From: Streptomyces sp. NBC_01142
Lineage (GTDB): Bacteria; Actinomycetota; Actinomycetes; Streptomycetales; Streptomycetaceae
Assembly (NCBI RefSeq): GCF_026341125.1
Contig: NZ_JAPEOR010000002.1
Location: 2,492,501 to 2,556,500 of the forward strand
Reading direction: 5' to 3'
Length of the DNA: 64,000 nt
The notes below the pieces were generated by a model, which was not told where the DNA came from, did not search any database, and saw only the letters and a list, made by a program, of their open reading frames with translations. The position numbers and the translations under genes were made by a program. The first letter of the stretch is position 1, and each line of letters begins with the position of its first letter. This document shows, piece after piece, positions 10,507-17,182 of this stretch.

Positions 10507-10845
10507 ATGGAAGCCCGGCATCCGATCGCATCGGACACTTCACTAGGGCGTGAGATCGGTGCTGACCCCGTCGCTATCCAAGACGAAGTGTCCGCGACCA
10601 ACCGTCAACTCGTCGGTGAGGTGCCTGCGATGAGGATCGGGGTCATCGGGCGAATCACTTCCGCGGAAGAGCACGGCAGATACGTCAGGATTCAGCAGTT
10701 GTCGGACGAACCTCCCAGCTACGTTGTGCTGACTGCATCAGACCGGAACTTCCAGAGCGAAGGCGGCGATGCGTGGGTTGAGGATGAGACCTCCCTACGC
10801 CAGTACTTCGAGGAGTCCCGCTGGACCGTCCAGTGGGAGGACTGA
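10507..10845 (+). CDS. Hypothetical small acidic protein, second immunity candidate
   Basis: 112 residues, 9 bp after the preceding gene. The C-terminal half (YVRIQQLSDEPPSYVVLTAS, then a DETSLRQYFEES helix and WTVQWED) resembles small immunity-like or SMI1-neighbour proteins, but no family is recognised. It is cytoplasmic, with no signal. The ATG at 10507 has GGAACTC upstream, a weak ribosome site. It is likely co-transcribed with the toxin. Confidence 0.65.
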   Translation: MEARHPIASDTSLGREIGADPVAIQDEVSATNRQLVGEVPAMRIGVIGRITSAEEHGRYVRIQQLSDEPPSYVVLTASDRNFQSEGGDAWVEDETSLRQYFEESRWTVQWED

Positions 10846-10868
10846 AGCGGACAGCGCAAGGCGGAGGC

Positions 10869-11160
10869 GTGGACGAGCCGAGTAAGTTGCAGATCTATGC
10901 CGTGGAAGCGGCAGCCGAGTCCAGAGGGGTTTGCATCGCAAGGTGCGTCGGAGGTGTTGTCCGGGTTGGGCAGGTTTTCACGCACGAGAGCCCCTCGGGG
11001 CTTCGGATACGGACCTGCGGCTGACCCTGGACAGGATCGAGTGGTACATGGGGCTCTTCGACCCGCCCCATGCAGCAGGGGTCTACTTCTGCGGTGCCTC
11101 GACATCGGCTCTTACTCGCGGGGCCGTCAGCACTTCCGCACCGGCCGGTGGGCCAGCGAA
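10869..11160 (+). pseudogene. Frameshifted copy of the EF-Tu-domain-2-like small protein
   Basis: From a GTG at 10869 one frame reads KLQIYAVEAAAESRGVCIAR then CVGGVVRVGQVFTHE. After about 10985 the related sequence continues in another frame (LRLTLDRIEWYMGLFDPPHA). The intact neighbour at 11360 has the same order of motifs: ICVVRCIEGAAALGMRF, then LTLTRIEWYG. So this is a paralogue broken by a frameshift. Confidence 0.65.
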
Positions 11161-11241
11161 TCTCTGGAAGGCTGACCGTGAACGCTCTTCCGTGCCTCGA
11201 CCCATGTGCCGTCATCCGTCGCTCGGGACATCCTGAGCAAC

Positions 11242-11367
11242 ATGGGCATTGATATCCCCTGCCGCATCAATAATGGGGACATCGATCCGTTACTCGAAAC
11301 CTTTGCACCGAAGATGACACCCGAACAAATTACCCAATTCGCAGAGGAGGCCTACCGACGTGCCTGA
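11242..11367 (+). pseudogene. 41-aa fragment, tail of a lost gene
   Basis: It reads MGIDIPCRINNGDIDPLLET, then FAPKMTPEQITQFAEEAYRR, with lower GC than its surroundings. The frame is open upstream only to a stop at 11179. It ends 8 bp into the next gene (TGA 11365-11367), with GAGGAGG at 11344-11350 serving the GTG at 11360. Most likely it is the 3' end of an otherwise deleted gene. Confidence 0.45.
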
Positions 11368-11632
11368 ATCCGCGATGCTGAGCGTTCTGTCGCTGGAGCC
11401 GATGACGACCGAGGACACGATCATCTGCGTGGTGCGGTGCATCGAAGGCGCCGCGGCACTCGGAATGCGGTTCCGTACCGGCTCGGCGGGCCGGCTTACG
11501 CTGACACGGATCGAGTGGTACGGCAGGGAGGTCGAGCAACTGGACACCGTGCACTCCGGCAAGGTCACGCTGACCGGCGCCGGGGCGGAACTGGTGCGAC
11601 CGCAGGACGCTCTGGTCGCTGCCGGGCCATGA
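11360..11632 (+). CDS. Small EF-Tu-domain-2-like beta-barrel protein
   Basis: 90 residues from a GTG with GAGGAGG 9 bp upstream. The order IICVVRCIEGAAALGMRF, LTLTRIEWYG, KVTLTGAGAELV follows the pattern of the second domain of translational GTPases (a six-strand barrel), as seen in small stand-alone Streptomyces proteins encoded beside toxins. There is no GTPase domain. It could be an immunity protein. A broken paralogue lies at 10869-11160. Confidence 0.6.
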   Translation: MPESAMLSVLSLEPMTTEDTIICVVRCIEGAAALGMRFRTGSAGRLTLTRIEWYGREVEQLDTVHSGKVTLTGAGAELVRPQDALVAAGP

Positions 11633-11636
11633 CAGC

Positions 11637-11798
11637 GCGAGCCGGAAGGCCGGGTGCAGCACCTGCCGCGCAGACGAGCACTCCCCCGCCAGCTACGTCC
11701 CCGATTGGTGGCGCTGCCCCTACGCGGTCGAGCCCGCTCTGCCGCGCTACGACCCGTCCCCTATCGAGAACGCTCGCGCCGCGGCCGGGCAGGACTGA
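11637..11798 (+). pseudogene. Fragment with C-C-C motif ending in the duplicated tail
   Basis: In one frame the stretch reads ASRKAGCSTCRADEHSPASY, then VPDWWRCPYAVEPAL and the tail [18 protein letters not shown]. The tail is the second copy of the 76-bp repeat found at 4023. There is no start codon with a ribosome site, so this looks like the end of a gene that has lost its front. The frame differs from that of the upstream gene. Confidence 0.5.
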
Positions 11799-11802
11799 GC
11801 AA
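11727..11802. repeat. 76-bp direct repeat, copy 2
   Basis: Near-identical to 4023-4098, in the same orientation and reading frame; see that entry. Confidence 0.85.
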
Positions 11803-11809
11803 CCCCGTG

Positions 11810-12259
11810 ATGAGGATGAGGTTTTCCGTACTCCCCGGCCAAGGCGAGCCAAACGGATTCGACTTGGGGGACATGCTCTGCTTCGGCGACCTCGGAGAGG
11901 CGACCTCACAGGGTCATACACCGGACCAAGGGATGATGATCTACCTTTCCGTGACCCTGCTCCTGGACAACCTCCGCCAATTCCTCAAGGGAAGCAACAA
12001 GGTATTGAGCTACACCGGAGTGGACACATCTTTCAATATCACCGTCCGTCGGATAAAGAATGGGATGTTCTCCGTTTCCGCTGGCAATACGCTGTTGGAC
12101 AGGGTCGGACTGGATGAACTGACCCAGGCGGTCCTTGCCGCTGCAGAGGAGTTCGCGACCTGCGTATTCGATCTACCCGAAGACGATGCCGCCAGACATG
12201 ATTACCTTGCGGCCATAAATGACTTCCGAACGCTGACCAACAACTCGACGGCGAAGTGA
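11810..12259 (+). CDS. Hypothetical protein, immunity candidate
   Basis: 149 residues from an ATG at 11810 (GTG at 11807 is possible). A mixed alpha/beta protein: MIYLSVTLLLDNLRQFLKGS, FNITVRRIKNGMFSVSAG, LTQAVLAAAEEFATCVFDLP. No signal peptide. Size, acidic composition and position in a run of small genes after an RHS toxin make an immunity role likely, but the family is not recognised. Relatively low GC (for example gcctgtcaatatcaccg-like codons around 12030) suggests recent arrival. Confidence 0.65.
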   Translation: MRMRFSVLPGQGEPNGFDLGDMLCFGDLGEATSQGHTPDQGMMIYLSVTLLLDNLRQFLKGSNKVLSYTGVDTSFNITVRRIKNGMFSVSAGNTLLDRVGLDELTQAVLAAAEEFATCVFDLPEDDAARHDYLAAINDFRTLTNNSTAK

Positions 12260-12404
12260 GCCGTTGCACTGCGTAGCGGTAGTGGTGGCCGGGCCCAGGG
12301 CCGCGCCGTGAGTCAAAGGCATGAAACGATCTGCGACTGGCCAGGCCGATGGCCCTGGCTCCCCCACGACTCCACGCGGGGAGTCAGGGAGTAACCGCCT
12401 CGCT

Positions 12405-12470
12405 GCGGGTTCGAGCACGAATTCGCGCACCTCGTCGTCCGACAGGTGGTGTACCCCGGGGGAAAGCTCT
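12405..12470 (-). pseudogene. Relic of a Phd-type antitoxin gene
   Basis: On the minus strand this short piece reads VHHLSDDEVREFV. It closely matches VRHLSDDEVAQFVRELVDAT in the intact antitoxin at 15272-15733, and the two share about 25 bp of nearly identical DNA (cacctcgtcgtccgacaggt). Nothing of the rest is preserved. Confidence 0.55.
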
Positions 12471-12522
12471 CAGGAGGAAGCCTGCGTCAAAACCCTTCGC
12501 GCCCGCCGCATAGCGTGTAGCC

Positions 12523-12703
12523 ATGACCATGCCACCCACGCCAGGCCACCGGCCCGTACGGCCAGCAGCAGCCCGGCCCGTACGGTCAGCAGCCGGACCC
12601 GACCTACGAGCAGCCTTACGAAGGTGGGCCACTGACGGAGCTTGAAGTGCCGAACAGCGTAGTGGAAGAACTCAACAAATATCCGAGGATCCGACACAAG
12701 TGA
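12523..12703 (+). pseudogene. Gln/Pro/Gly-rich small protein with a frameshift near its start
   Basis: An ATG at 12523 reads MTMPPTPGHRPVR. The better coding frame just downstream reads PYGQQQPGPYGQQPDPTYEQ and continues PYEGGPLTELEVPNSVVEEL to a stop at 12701. The two parts are one base apart in phase. Its TGA overlaps the GTG of the next gene (GTGA), so the pair was once coupled. Confidence 0.45.
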
Positions 12704-12990
12704 CGCAAACAGACGCTTGGGGTGCCGCCAAGGAAAGGTACCCCCTGGGCTCCAGCGCCCGAGGCGTGGTAAAGGCCCGATTCAATTTTGGCGTATTCCT
12801 TGAACTGGAATACGCACCGCAGGTGAATGGCTTCATCGATATCAGCTCCTACAACCCCTCCGGGGCCGACGAGAAGGCCCCTGCACCCCTTCCGGAGGTC
12901 GGCGAAACGGTTGAAGGAATTGTGGTGCGCCTGGTCGATCGCGACCAACAGATCCGGATCCGCGTCGGCGCGCCGTTCTGGGAGGACTGA
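12700..12990 (+). CDS. S1-like RNA-binding domain protein
   Basis: 96 residues from a GTG overlapping the previous stop. The segment GVVKARFNFGVFLELEYAPQ, then VNGFIDISSY, then VGETVEGIVVRLVDRDQQIR is the classical S1 barrel arrangement (strand 1-3, glycine turn, long loop, strands 4-5). No other domain. Stand-alone S1 proteins may bind RNA; beside a toxin island it may also be an immunity protein. No specific function is claimed. Confidence 0.7.
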   Translation: MTQTDAWGAAKERYPLGSSARGVVKARFNFGVFLELEYAPQVNGFIDISSYNPSGADEKAPAPLPEVGETVEGIVVRLVDRDQQIRIRVGAPFWED

Positions 12991-13121
12991 AGGCGGCGAC
13001 GGCTGCCTCCCGGTGGGGCAGGTGCGCAAAGTCGCCGCCGCGGCGGGGGATTGATCTGATGCGGGGCGCTTACCGTAGCCGGAGCAGTCCATGGACATTC
13101 CGTCAAGAGCCGTAAATCGGC

Positions 13122-13538
13122 TCATGGCAGCGGCAATTCTGCCCAGACCGTTTTACCGATCACGCGGTCCTTCGCACCCCAGGACGTGGCCAGCGCGTCG
13201 ACCAGGAGCAGGCCGCGGCCCGTCTCCGAGTCGGGGGTTGGAGGCCTCGGGGACGGTTCGCGGTCGCCTCGGGCGTCCGAGATCTCGATGCGGAGCGTCA
13301 GCGGCCAGAGCGTGAGGTGCAGTTCGAAGTCGCGGCCCGGGACGCGGCCGTGAGTGACCGCGTTCGCCGCGAGCTCGGCGACGATCAGTGCGGCCGCGTC
13401 GGACAGGTCGCTGCCGTACGGGATGCCCCAGCCGTCGAGTTGATGGGCCGCGAGGTGGCGGGCCAGGCGGGCGCCTCTTCGCGTGGCGCTCAGGCGCTGG
13501 GTGAACTCGGCGGCGGGGGTAGCGGTTTCGGCTTTCAT
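13122..13538 (-). CDS. ATP-binding protein, anti-sigma-kinase (RsbW) type
   Basis: 138 residues. It shows the GHKL pattern: VAELAANAVTHGRVPG (N box), ISDARG (G1 box) and GRGLLLVDALATSWG (G2 box). These single-domain histidine-kinase-like ATPases act as anti-sigma or anti-anti-sigma kinases. The ATG at 13538 (MKAETATPA) is chosen because the upstream extension lacks family features. It diverges from the XRE gene at 13662; with that gene and the DUF397 gene it forms a WhiJ-type trio. Confidence 0.85.
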   Translation of the reverse strand: MKAETATPAAEFTQRLSATRRGARLARHLAAHQLDGWGIPYGSDLSDAAALIVAELAANAVTHGRVPGRDFELHLTLWPLTLRIEISDARGDREPSPRPPTPDSETGRGLLLVDALATSWGAKDRVIGKTVWAELPLP

Positions 13539-13661
13539 GTCACTGAGCGTGTCCGGTTCGCCGTACCCTGACCAGGAGCGCGATCGCGACGCTGGGTAAC
13601 TGTACGGGTACGGACGGCAGGCTGTACGGGACGTCGGCCGTGACCGAGAAGGCGGTACGGC

Positions 13662-14516
13662 ATGACGGAAGAGCGGCCCGAGCGGCCGGCTGAAGTGGAC
13701 GGGACGGCGCATCTCTTCAGCGCGCTCGGCAAGCAGCTCAAGGTGCTGCGGGAGAACGCCTCGATGAGCCAGCGGGAGCTGGGGGTGGCGGCGCATTGCG
13801 GGGAGGATCTCGTCTCCGCGATGGAACGGGGTGTACGGACGCCGCAGCCGGATTTCCTGGTCCGGGCCGATGAGTTGCTGGCCGCCGGGGGCGTGCTGAA
13901 GGCCGCCCTTGACGATGTGCGTGCGGCAAAGGCGCGGGCCAGGACGCGGCACCCGGAGTGGTACCGGAATTACGCGAACCTGGAGGCGGAGGCCATCGAA
14001 CTGCACGACTACAGCAACCAGGTCGTGCACGGACTTCTACAGACCGAGGACTACGCGCGAGCGATCTTCTCCCAACGCCGCCCCTTGCTGGACGAGGAGA
14101 CCATCGCCAAGCGCGTGGCCGACCGACTGGCCCGTCAGCAGATGTTCGAGCGCTGGCCAGCACCAACCTGCAGCTTCATCCTGGAGGAAGCCGCGCTGCT
14201 GCGGCCGATCGGCGGACGCGCCGTCCACAAGGACCAGTTGCTGCAGATGCTGCGCATCGGACGGCTTCGAACCGTAGAGCTTCAGATCATGCCGACTGAT
14301 CGCGAGGAACACCCCAATGTGGACGGGGTGTTCACCCTGCTTACAGCAAAGGCACGTCAGCAGGTTGCCTACACAGAGGTCCAGGGCTACCCCAGGCTGA
14401 TCACCGACGCGGAAGAGGTCCGGCTCATCACCGCTCGCTATGGCATCCTTCGGTCGCAGGCTCTCAACGCCCGGGAAACCCTGTCCCTGATCGAGAAAAC
14501 GCTGGGAGAGCGATGA
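13662..14516 (+). CDS. XRE-family regulator with DUF5753 domain (WhiJ-type)
   Basis: 284 residues. The helix-turn-helix is near 25-80 (LKVLRENASMSQRELGVAAH). The remainder is a DUF5753 region: YSNQVVHGLLQTEDYARAIF, RQQMFERWPAPTCSFILEEA and LQIMPTDREEHPNVDGVFTL. Proteins of this type regulate development or antibiotic production together with a DUF397 partner. The next gene overlaps its stop by ATGA. Confidence 0.92.
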   Translation: MTEERPERPAEVDGTAHLFSALGKQLKVLRENASMSQRELGVAAHCGEDLVSAMERGVRTPQPDFLVRADELLAAGGVLKAALDDVRAAKARARTRHPEWYRNYANLEAEAIELHDYSNQVVHGLLQTEDYARAIFSQRRPLLDEETIAKRVADRLARQQMFERWPAPTCSFILEEAALLRPIGGRAVHKDQLLQMLRIGRLRTVELQIMPTDREEHPNVDGVFTLLTAKARQQVAYTEVQGYPRLITDAEEVRLITARYGILRSQALNARETLSLIEKTLGER

Positions 14517-14707
14517 ACACCGAGCAGCTTCACTGGTTCAAGTCCAGCCACAGCGGTGGCGAGGGCGGCTCCTGCATCGAGGTCGCCGCCTCCCCGGCCA
14601 CCATCCACATCCGCGACTCCAAGGTCACCCAGGGCCCCCAGCTCGCCGTCACCCCCACCACCTGGTCCGCCTTCGTGACGTACACAGGGCTGCTCCCTCT
14701 GGACTAG
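14513..14707 (+). CDS. DUF397 small protein
   Basis: 64 residues with the family signature WFKSSHSGGEGGSCIEVA, then IHIRDSK and WSAFVTY. It is coupled to the XRE gene by an ATGA overlap. DUF397 proteins bind or modulate their paired XRE regulator, so this is presumably its partner in the WhiJ-type trio. Confidence 0.93.
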   Translation: MNTEQLHWFKSSHSGGEGGSCIEVAASPATIHIRDSKVTQGPQLAVTPTTWSAFVTYTGLLPLD

Positions 14708-14926
14708 CCAGCACGCGTTTCTCCGGGCCCGCCGCCGTCCCCCTCGGCAGGCTCGGTGCACGTGACCACACCACGACTGACCGTCGCCGCGTGCCCGCCG
14801 CCGCCCTCTTCCCCGCGTACGGCCCCGCACCGGGGCGCCCACCGTGCAGGCGCCCGGTGCGGCCGGGGGCTACAGGTGCTGCGTGTACGGCGGGCAGCCC
14901 GCCCGTTCCCAGGCCGAGGCCGATAC
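14708..14926. other. Intergenic stretch without a gene
   Basis: About 220 bp between the DUF397 gene and the broken toxin. I see no convincing gene, and no terminator of note. The minus-strand frame here is the out-of-frame run-on of the toxin. Confidence 0.5.
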
Positions 14927-15275
14927 CTACTCGGTGTCCTTCGGGTGCCGGGTCGACGCGTAGATGGACGATGCGGCGCGGCTCATCCACGAGATAGCGG
15001 ACGCGGCCGCCCGCCGTCACTTCGTACTCCCACTGGGGATACTCTCGCCCGCCCAGGTTGCCGGTTGCCAAGCGTCCACGCAGCCGGTGTTGCCGATCCG
15101 GGGCGGCCTGCGACAGGGGGTTGCCGCGCAGGGCCTCGAAACAGCGCCTCGTGTTTCCCGGCGCCTCCCCGCCCAACTCCCCCCACCCTTTGGCCGCCTC
15201 ATTCGTGGCGAACCGTAAGCGCCATTCCTCGCCGACCGCGGGTGGGGCGACATCGTCGCCACGCTTGGGGGTCAC
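14927..15275 (-). pseudogene. RelE-like toxin, frameshifted near the C-terminus
   Basis: The GTG at 15275 overlaps the antitoxin stop (GTGA). The frame encodes GEEWRLRFATNEAAKGWGEL through GRVRYLVDEPRRIVHL, typical of RelE/ParE-type toxins from Streptomyces. It then runs on in the wrong frame. One base away, the expected ending ASTRHPKDTE and a TAG at 14929-14927 are present. A single +1 change near 14965 explains this. The 349-bp span is 3n+1, as expected. The lost C-terminal residues probably inactivate the toxin. Confidence 0.75.
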
Positions 15276-15733
15276 GGAGCGACCACCTCTCCGTGGTCCT
15301 CGTCCGGCAGCCGGCGCGTGAGCTGCCTGGTCAGCTCGGGGTCGGCCAGAATCCGAGCCGTCGCACGCCATTCGACGACGACACGGTGGAGATTGGCGTG
15401 GACGTCCAGGTGGACGGCGTCATGCGTCGCGTCGACGAGTTCCCGCACGAACTGCGCCACCTCGTCGTCCGACAGGTGGCGCACCCAAGGGAAGACCGAT
15501 GGCAGCGCGCGCAGTATCGCCCGCGCCCCACCGTCGGAGCCGATCAGCGCGGCGAAGAGCCGGGCCGTGATGTCGGCGGTCTCCTCGCGCTCGCGGTCGT
15601 GCCGGGCTGTCGTGAGGTACAGGTCCTCGCCGTCCCGGCGCGTGATGTGCAGCCGGTGGGCCTCGTCGAGCTTCTCGGCGACGTGCTTCGAATTCTTGGA
15701 GAGCTCGGAGAACGTGACCGTGGGCGTCAGCAT
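15272..15733 (-). CDS. Phd/YefM-type antitoxin
   Basis: 153 residues from the ATG at 15733. The N-terminus (TVTFSELSKNSKHVAEKLDE, then LHITRRDGEDLYLTTA) is the Phd DNA-binding fold; the long C-terminal helical part binds the toxin. A longer frame starts at 15769, but a perfect palindrome (15746-15765) lies just upstream of 15733 and looks like the operator, so the shorter start is preferred. The partner toxin is coupled downstream and frameshifted, leaving a solitary antitoxin. Confidence 0.88.
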   Translation of the reverse strand: MLTPTVTFSELSKNSKHVAEKLDEAHRLHITRRDGEDLYLTTARHDREREETADITARLFAALIGSDGGARAILRALPSVFPWVRHLSDDEVAQFVRELVDATHDAVHLDVHANLHRVVVEWRATARILADPELTRQLTRRLPDEDHGEVVAP

Positions 15734-15745
15734 GACCCGACCGTA

Positions 15746-15765
15746 CTTCGGAACGTATTCCGAAG
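15746..15765. promoter_or_regulatory. Palindromic operator of the Phd-type antitoxin
   Basis: CTTCGGAACGTATTCCGAAG has perfect 8-bp arms and a 4-bp centre. It lies 13 bp upstream of the antitoxin ATG, where autoregulation by the antitoxin-toxin complex is expected. Confidence 0.7.
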
Positions 15766-15773
15766 TCAATGCC

Positions 15774-16601
15774 TCACAGGTACTGTGCGTACTCGTCCAG
15801 CACCCTCAGTACCGCCGGCTCGCCCTCCGGCGGGAGCTGCAGCACCACTTCCTCCACGCCCAGTTCCGCGTAGTGCGCCAGCTTGCCGGGCGAGGGCAGT
15901 ACCGCGTACGGGACCACGTGGAGCGTCTGCGGGTCGCGGCCCGACGACTCCCATACCTCGCGCAGTACCGGGACCGACTCCGCCAGGCCGCGGCCGCCGA
16001 TCGGGAGCCAGCCGTCCGCGTGCTCCGCGATGCGCGAGAACAGCTTCGGCCCGGCCGCTCCCCCGACGAGCGTGCGCGGTGCGCCGCCCGCCGGCTTCGG
16101 GTAGGCGTACGACGCCTGTACGGCTCCGAACTCGCCCTTGTACGCGGTCGGTTCGGGCGCCCACAGCGCGCGCATCAGCGCCATCCGGTCCCAGCCCAGT
16201 TCGCGCCGTGATGTCCACTCCACGCTGTGGTCCGCGGCCTCCTCCTTGTTCCAGCCGAAGCCGACGCCGAGCGTGAAGCGCCCGCCGGAGAGGTGGTCGA
16301 GGGTCGCGATCTGCTTGGCCAGGTCGATCGGGTCGTGCTGGGCCACCAGAGTGATGCCGGTGCCGAGGGCGAGCCGCGAGGTGACCGCGGCGGCCTGGCC
16401 GAGGGCGACGAACGGGTCGAGGGTGCGGCCGTACTCCGGCGGCAGCTCACCGCCCGCCGGGTACGGGGTCGTACGCTCCACCGGAATGTGGGTGTGTTCG
16501 GGGAGGTAGAGCCCGGCGAACCCGCGTTCCTCCAGCTCGCGCGCCAGCCGTACCGGCGTGATCGTCTGGTCGGTGAGGAAGATCGTGGTCGCGATGCGCA
16601 T
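15774..16601 (-). CDS. F420-dependent LLM-class oxidoreductase
   Basis: 275 residues. Typical luciferase-like TIM-barrel motifs: ARELEERGFAGLYLPEHTHI, LALGTGITLVAQHDPIDLAK, HLSGGRFTLGVGFGWNKEEA and GGAPRTLVGGAAGPKLFSRI. The TIGR03619-like layout suggests F420 as the hydride carrier. The ATG at 16601 has GGAGGAG 5 bp upstream; the frame extends further but without homology. fbiC in the same window supplies the cofactor precursor. The substrate is unknown. Confidence 0.9.
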   Translation of the reverse strand: MRIATTIFLTDQTITPVRLARELEERGFAGLYLPEHTHIPVERTTPYPAGGELPPEYGRTLDPFVALGQAAAVTSRLALGTGITLVAQHDPIDLAKQIATLDHLSGGRFTLGVGFGWNKEEAADHSVEWTSRRELGWDRMALMRALWAPEPTAYKGEFGAVQASYAYPKPAGGAPRTLVGGAAGPKLFSRIAEHADGWLPIGGRGLAESVPVLREVWESSGRDPQTLHVVPYAVLPSPGKLAHYAELGVEEVVLQLPPEGEPAVLRVLDEYAQYL

Positions 16602-16699
16602 GAGGCTCCTCCGTCGTCCGTCGTCTCTGGTGGCTGGCCGAACGTATGCCGTACGGTGCCAGATGCCGAGCACTCGGCACCACGGGGAGGATCCACGTC

Positions 16700-17071
16700 A
16701 TGATGCGTTTCCGCATCGCCACCACCGCACTTGTGCTGTCCGGAGCGCTGCTCACGGGCGCGCCCACCGCCTCGGCGGCGTACACCCCCACGCAGGCCGT
16801 CGCCGTACAGAAGCCCGCCGCCCCGATCGAGGCCCGGTCGTCCGTCACCACAGCGAGCACCGTCACCACAGCGAGCACCGTCACCACAGCGAGCACCGTC
16901 ACCACAGCGAGCACCGTCACCACGGTCTCCAAGGACCGGAAGAAGAACAAGAAGAAAAAGAAGAAGAGCAAGGGCCTCTCCACCGCGGTGATCATCTGCC
17001 TGCTCCTCGGCATCGCGCTGCTCGTCGCCATCGTGGTCCTGCTGGTGCGGCGGAACCGCAGCGACGACTAG
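16700..17071 (+). CDS. Secreted or anchored repeat protein with C-terminal TM segment
   Basis: 123 residues. A Sec signal peptide (about 1-27, ending PTASA) is followed by a linker, four to five repeats of VTTAST (about 50-75), a Lys-rich block (KNKKKKKKSK) and a single membrane segment (VIICLLLGIALLVAIVVLLV) with a short Arg-rich tail. The layout suggests an outside-facing Thr/Ser stalk. GGGGAGG precedes the ATG at 16700; the ATG at 16703 is possible. No family is known. Confidence 0.75.
   Translation: MMRFRIATTALVLSGALLTGAPTASAAYTPTQAVAVQKPAAPIEARSSVTTASTVTTASTVTTASTVTTASTVTTVSKDRKKNKKKKKKSKGLSTAVIICLLLGIALLVAIVVLLVRRNRSDD
16842..16925. repeat. 18-bp in-frame tandem repeat (about 4.5 copies)
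   Basis: The unit ACCGTCACCACAGCGAGC encodes TVTTAS. Copies are identical at the DNA level, a sign of recent expansion. Copy changes keep the frame and alter the length of the exported stalk. Confidence 0.9.
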
Positions 17072-17182
17072 CAATACCCGCGCAATCCGCCAATCCCCTT
17101 CCCTTGCACGGAAGTTCACGGCTCAATACCAGGGTTTGAGTGCATCAATCCTGTCCCTCTCACCACCTGGGGAGCCGACGGC

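Noticed and set aside
12390..12430. tRNA-like GGTTCGAGC
   Set aside because: A T-loop-like string without acceptor, D or anticodon stems.
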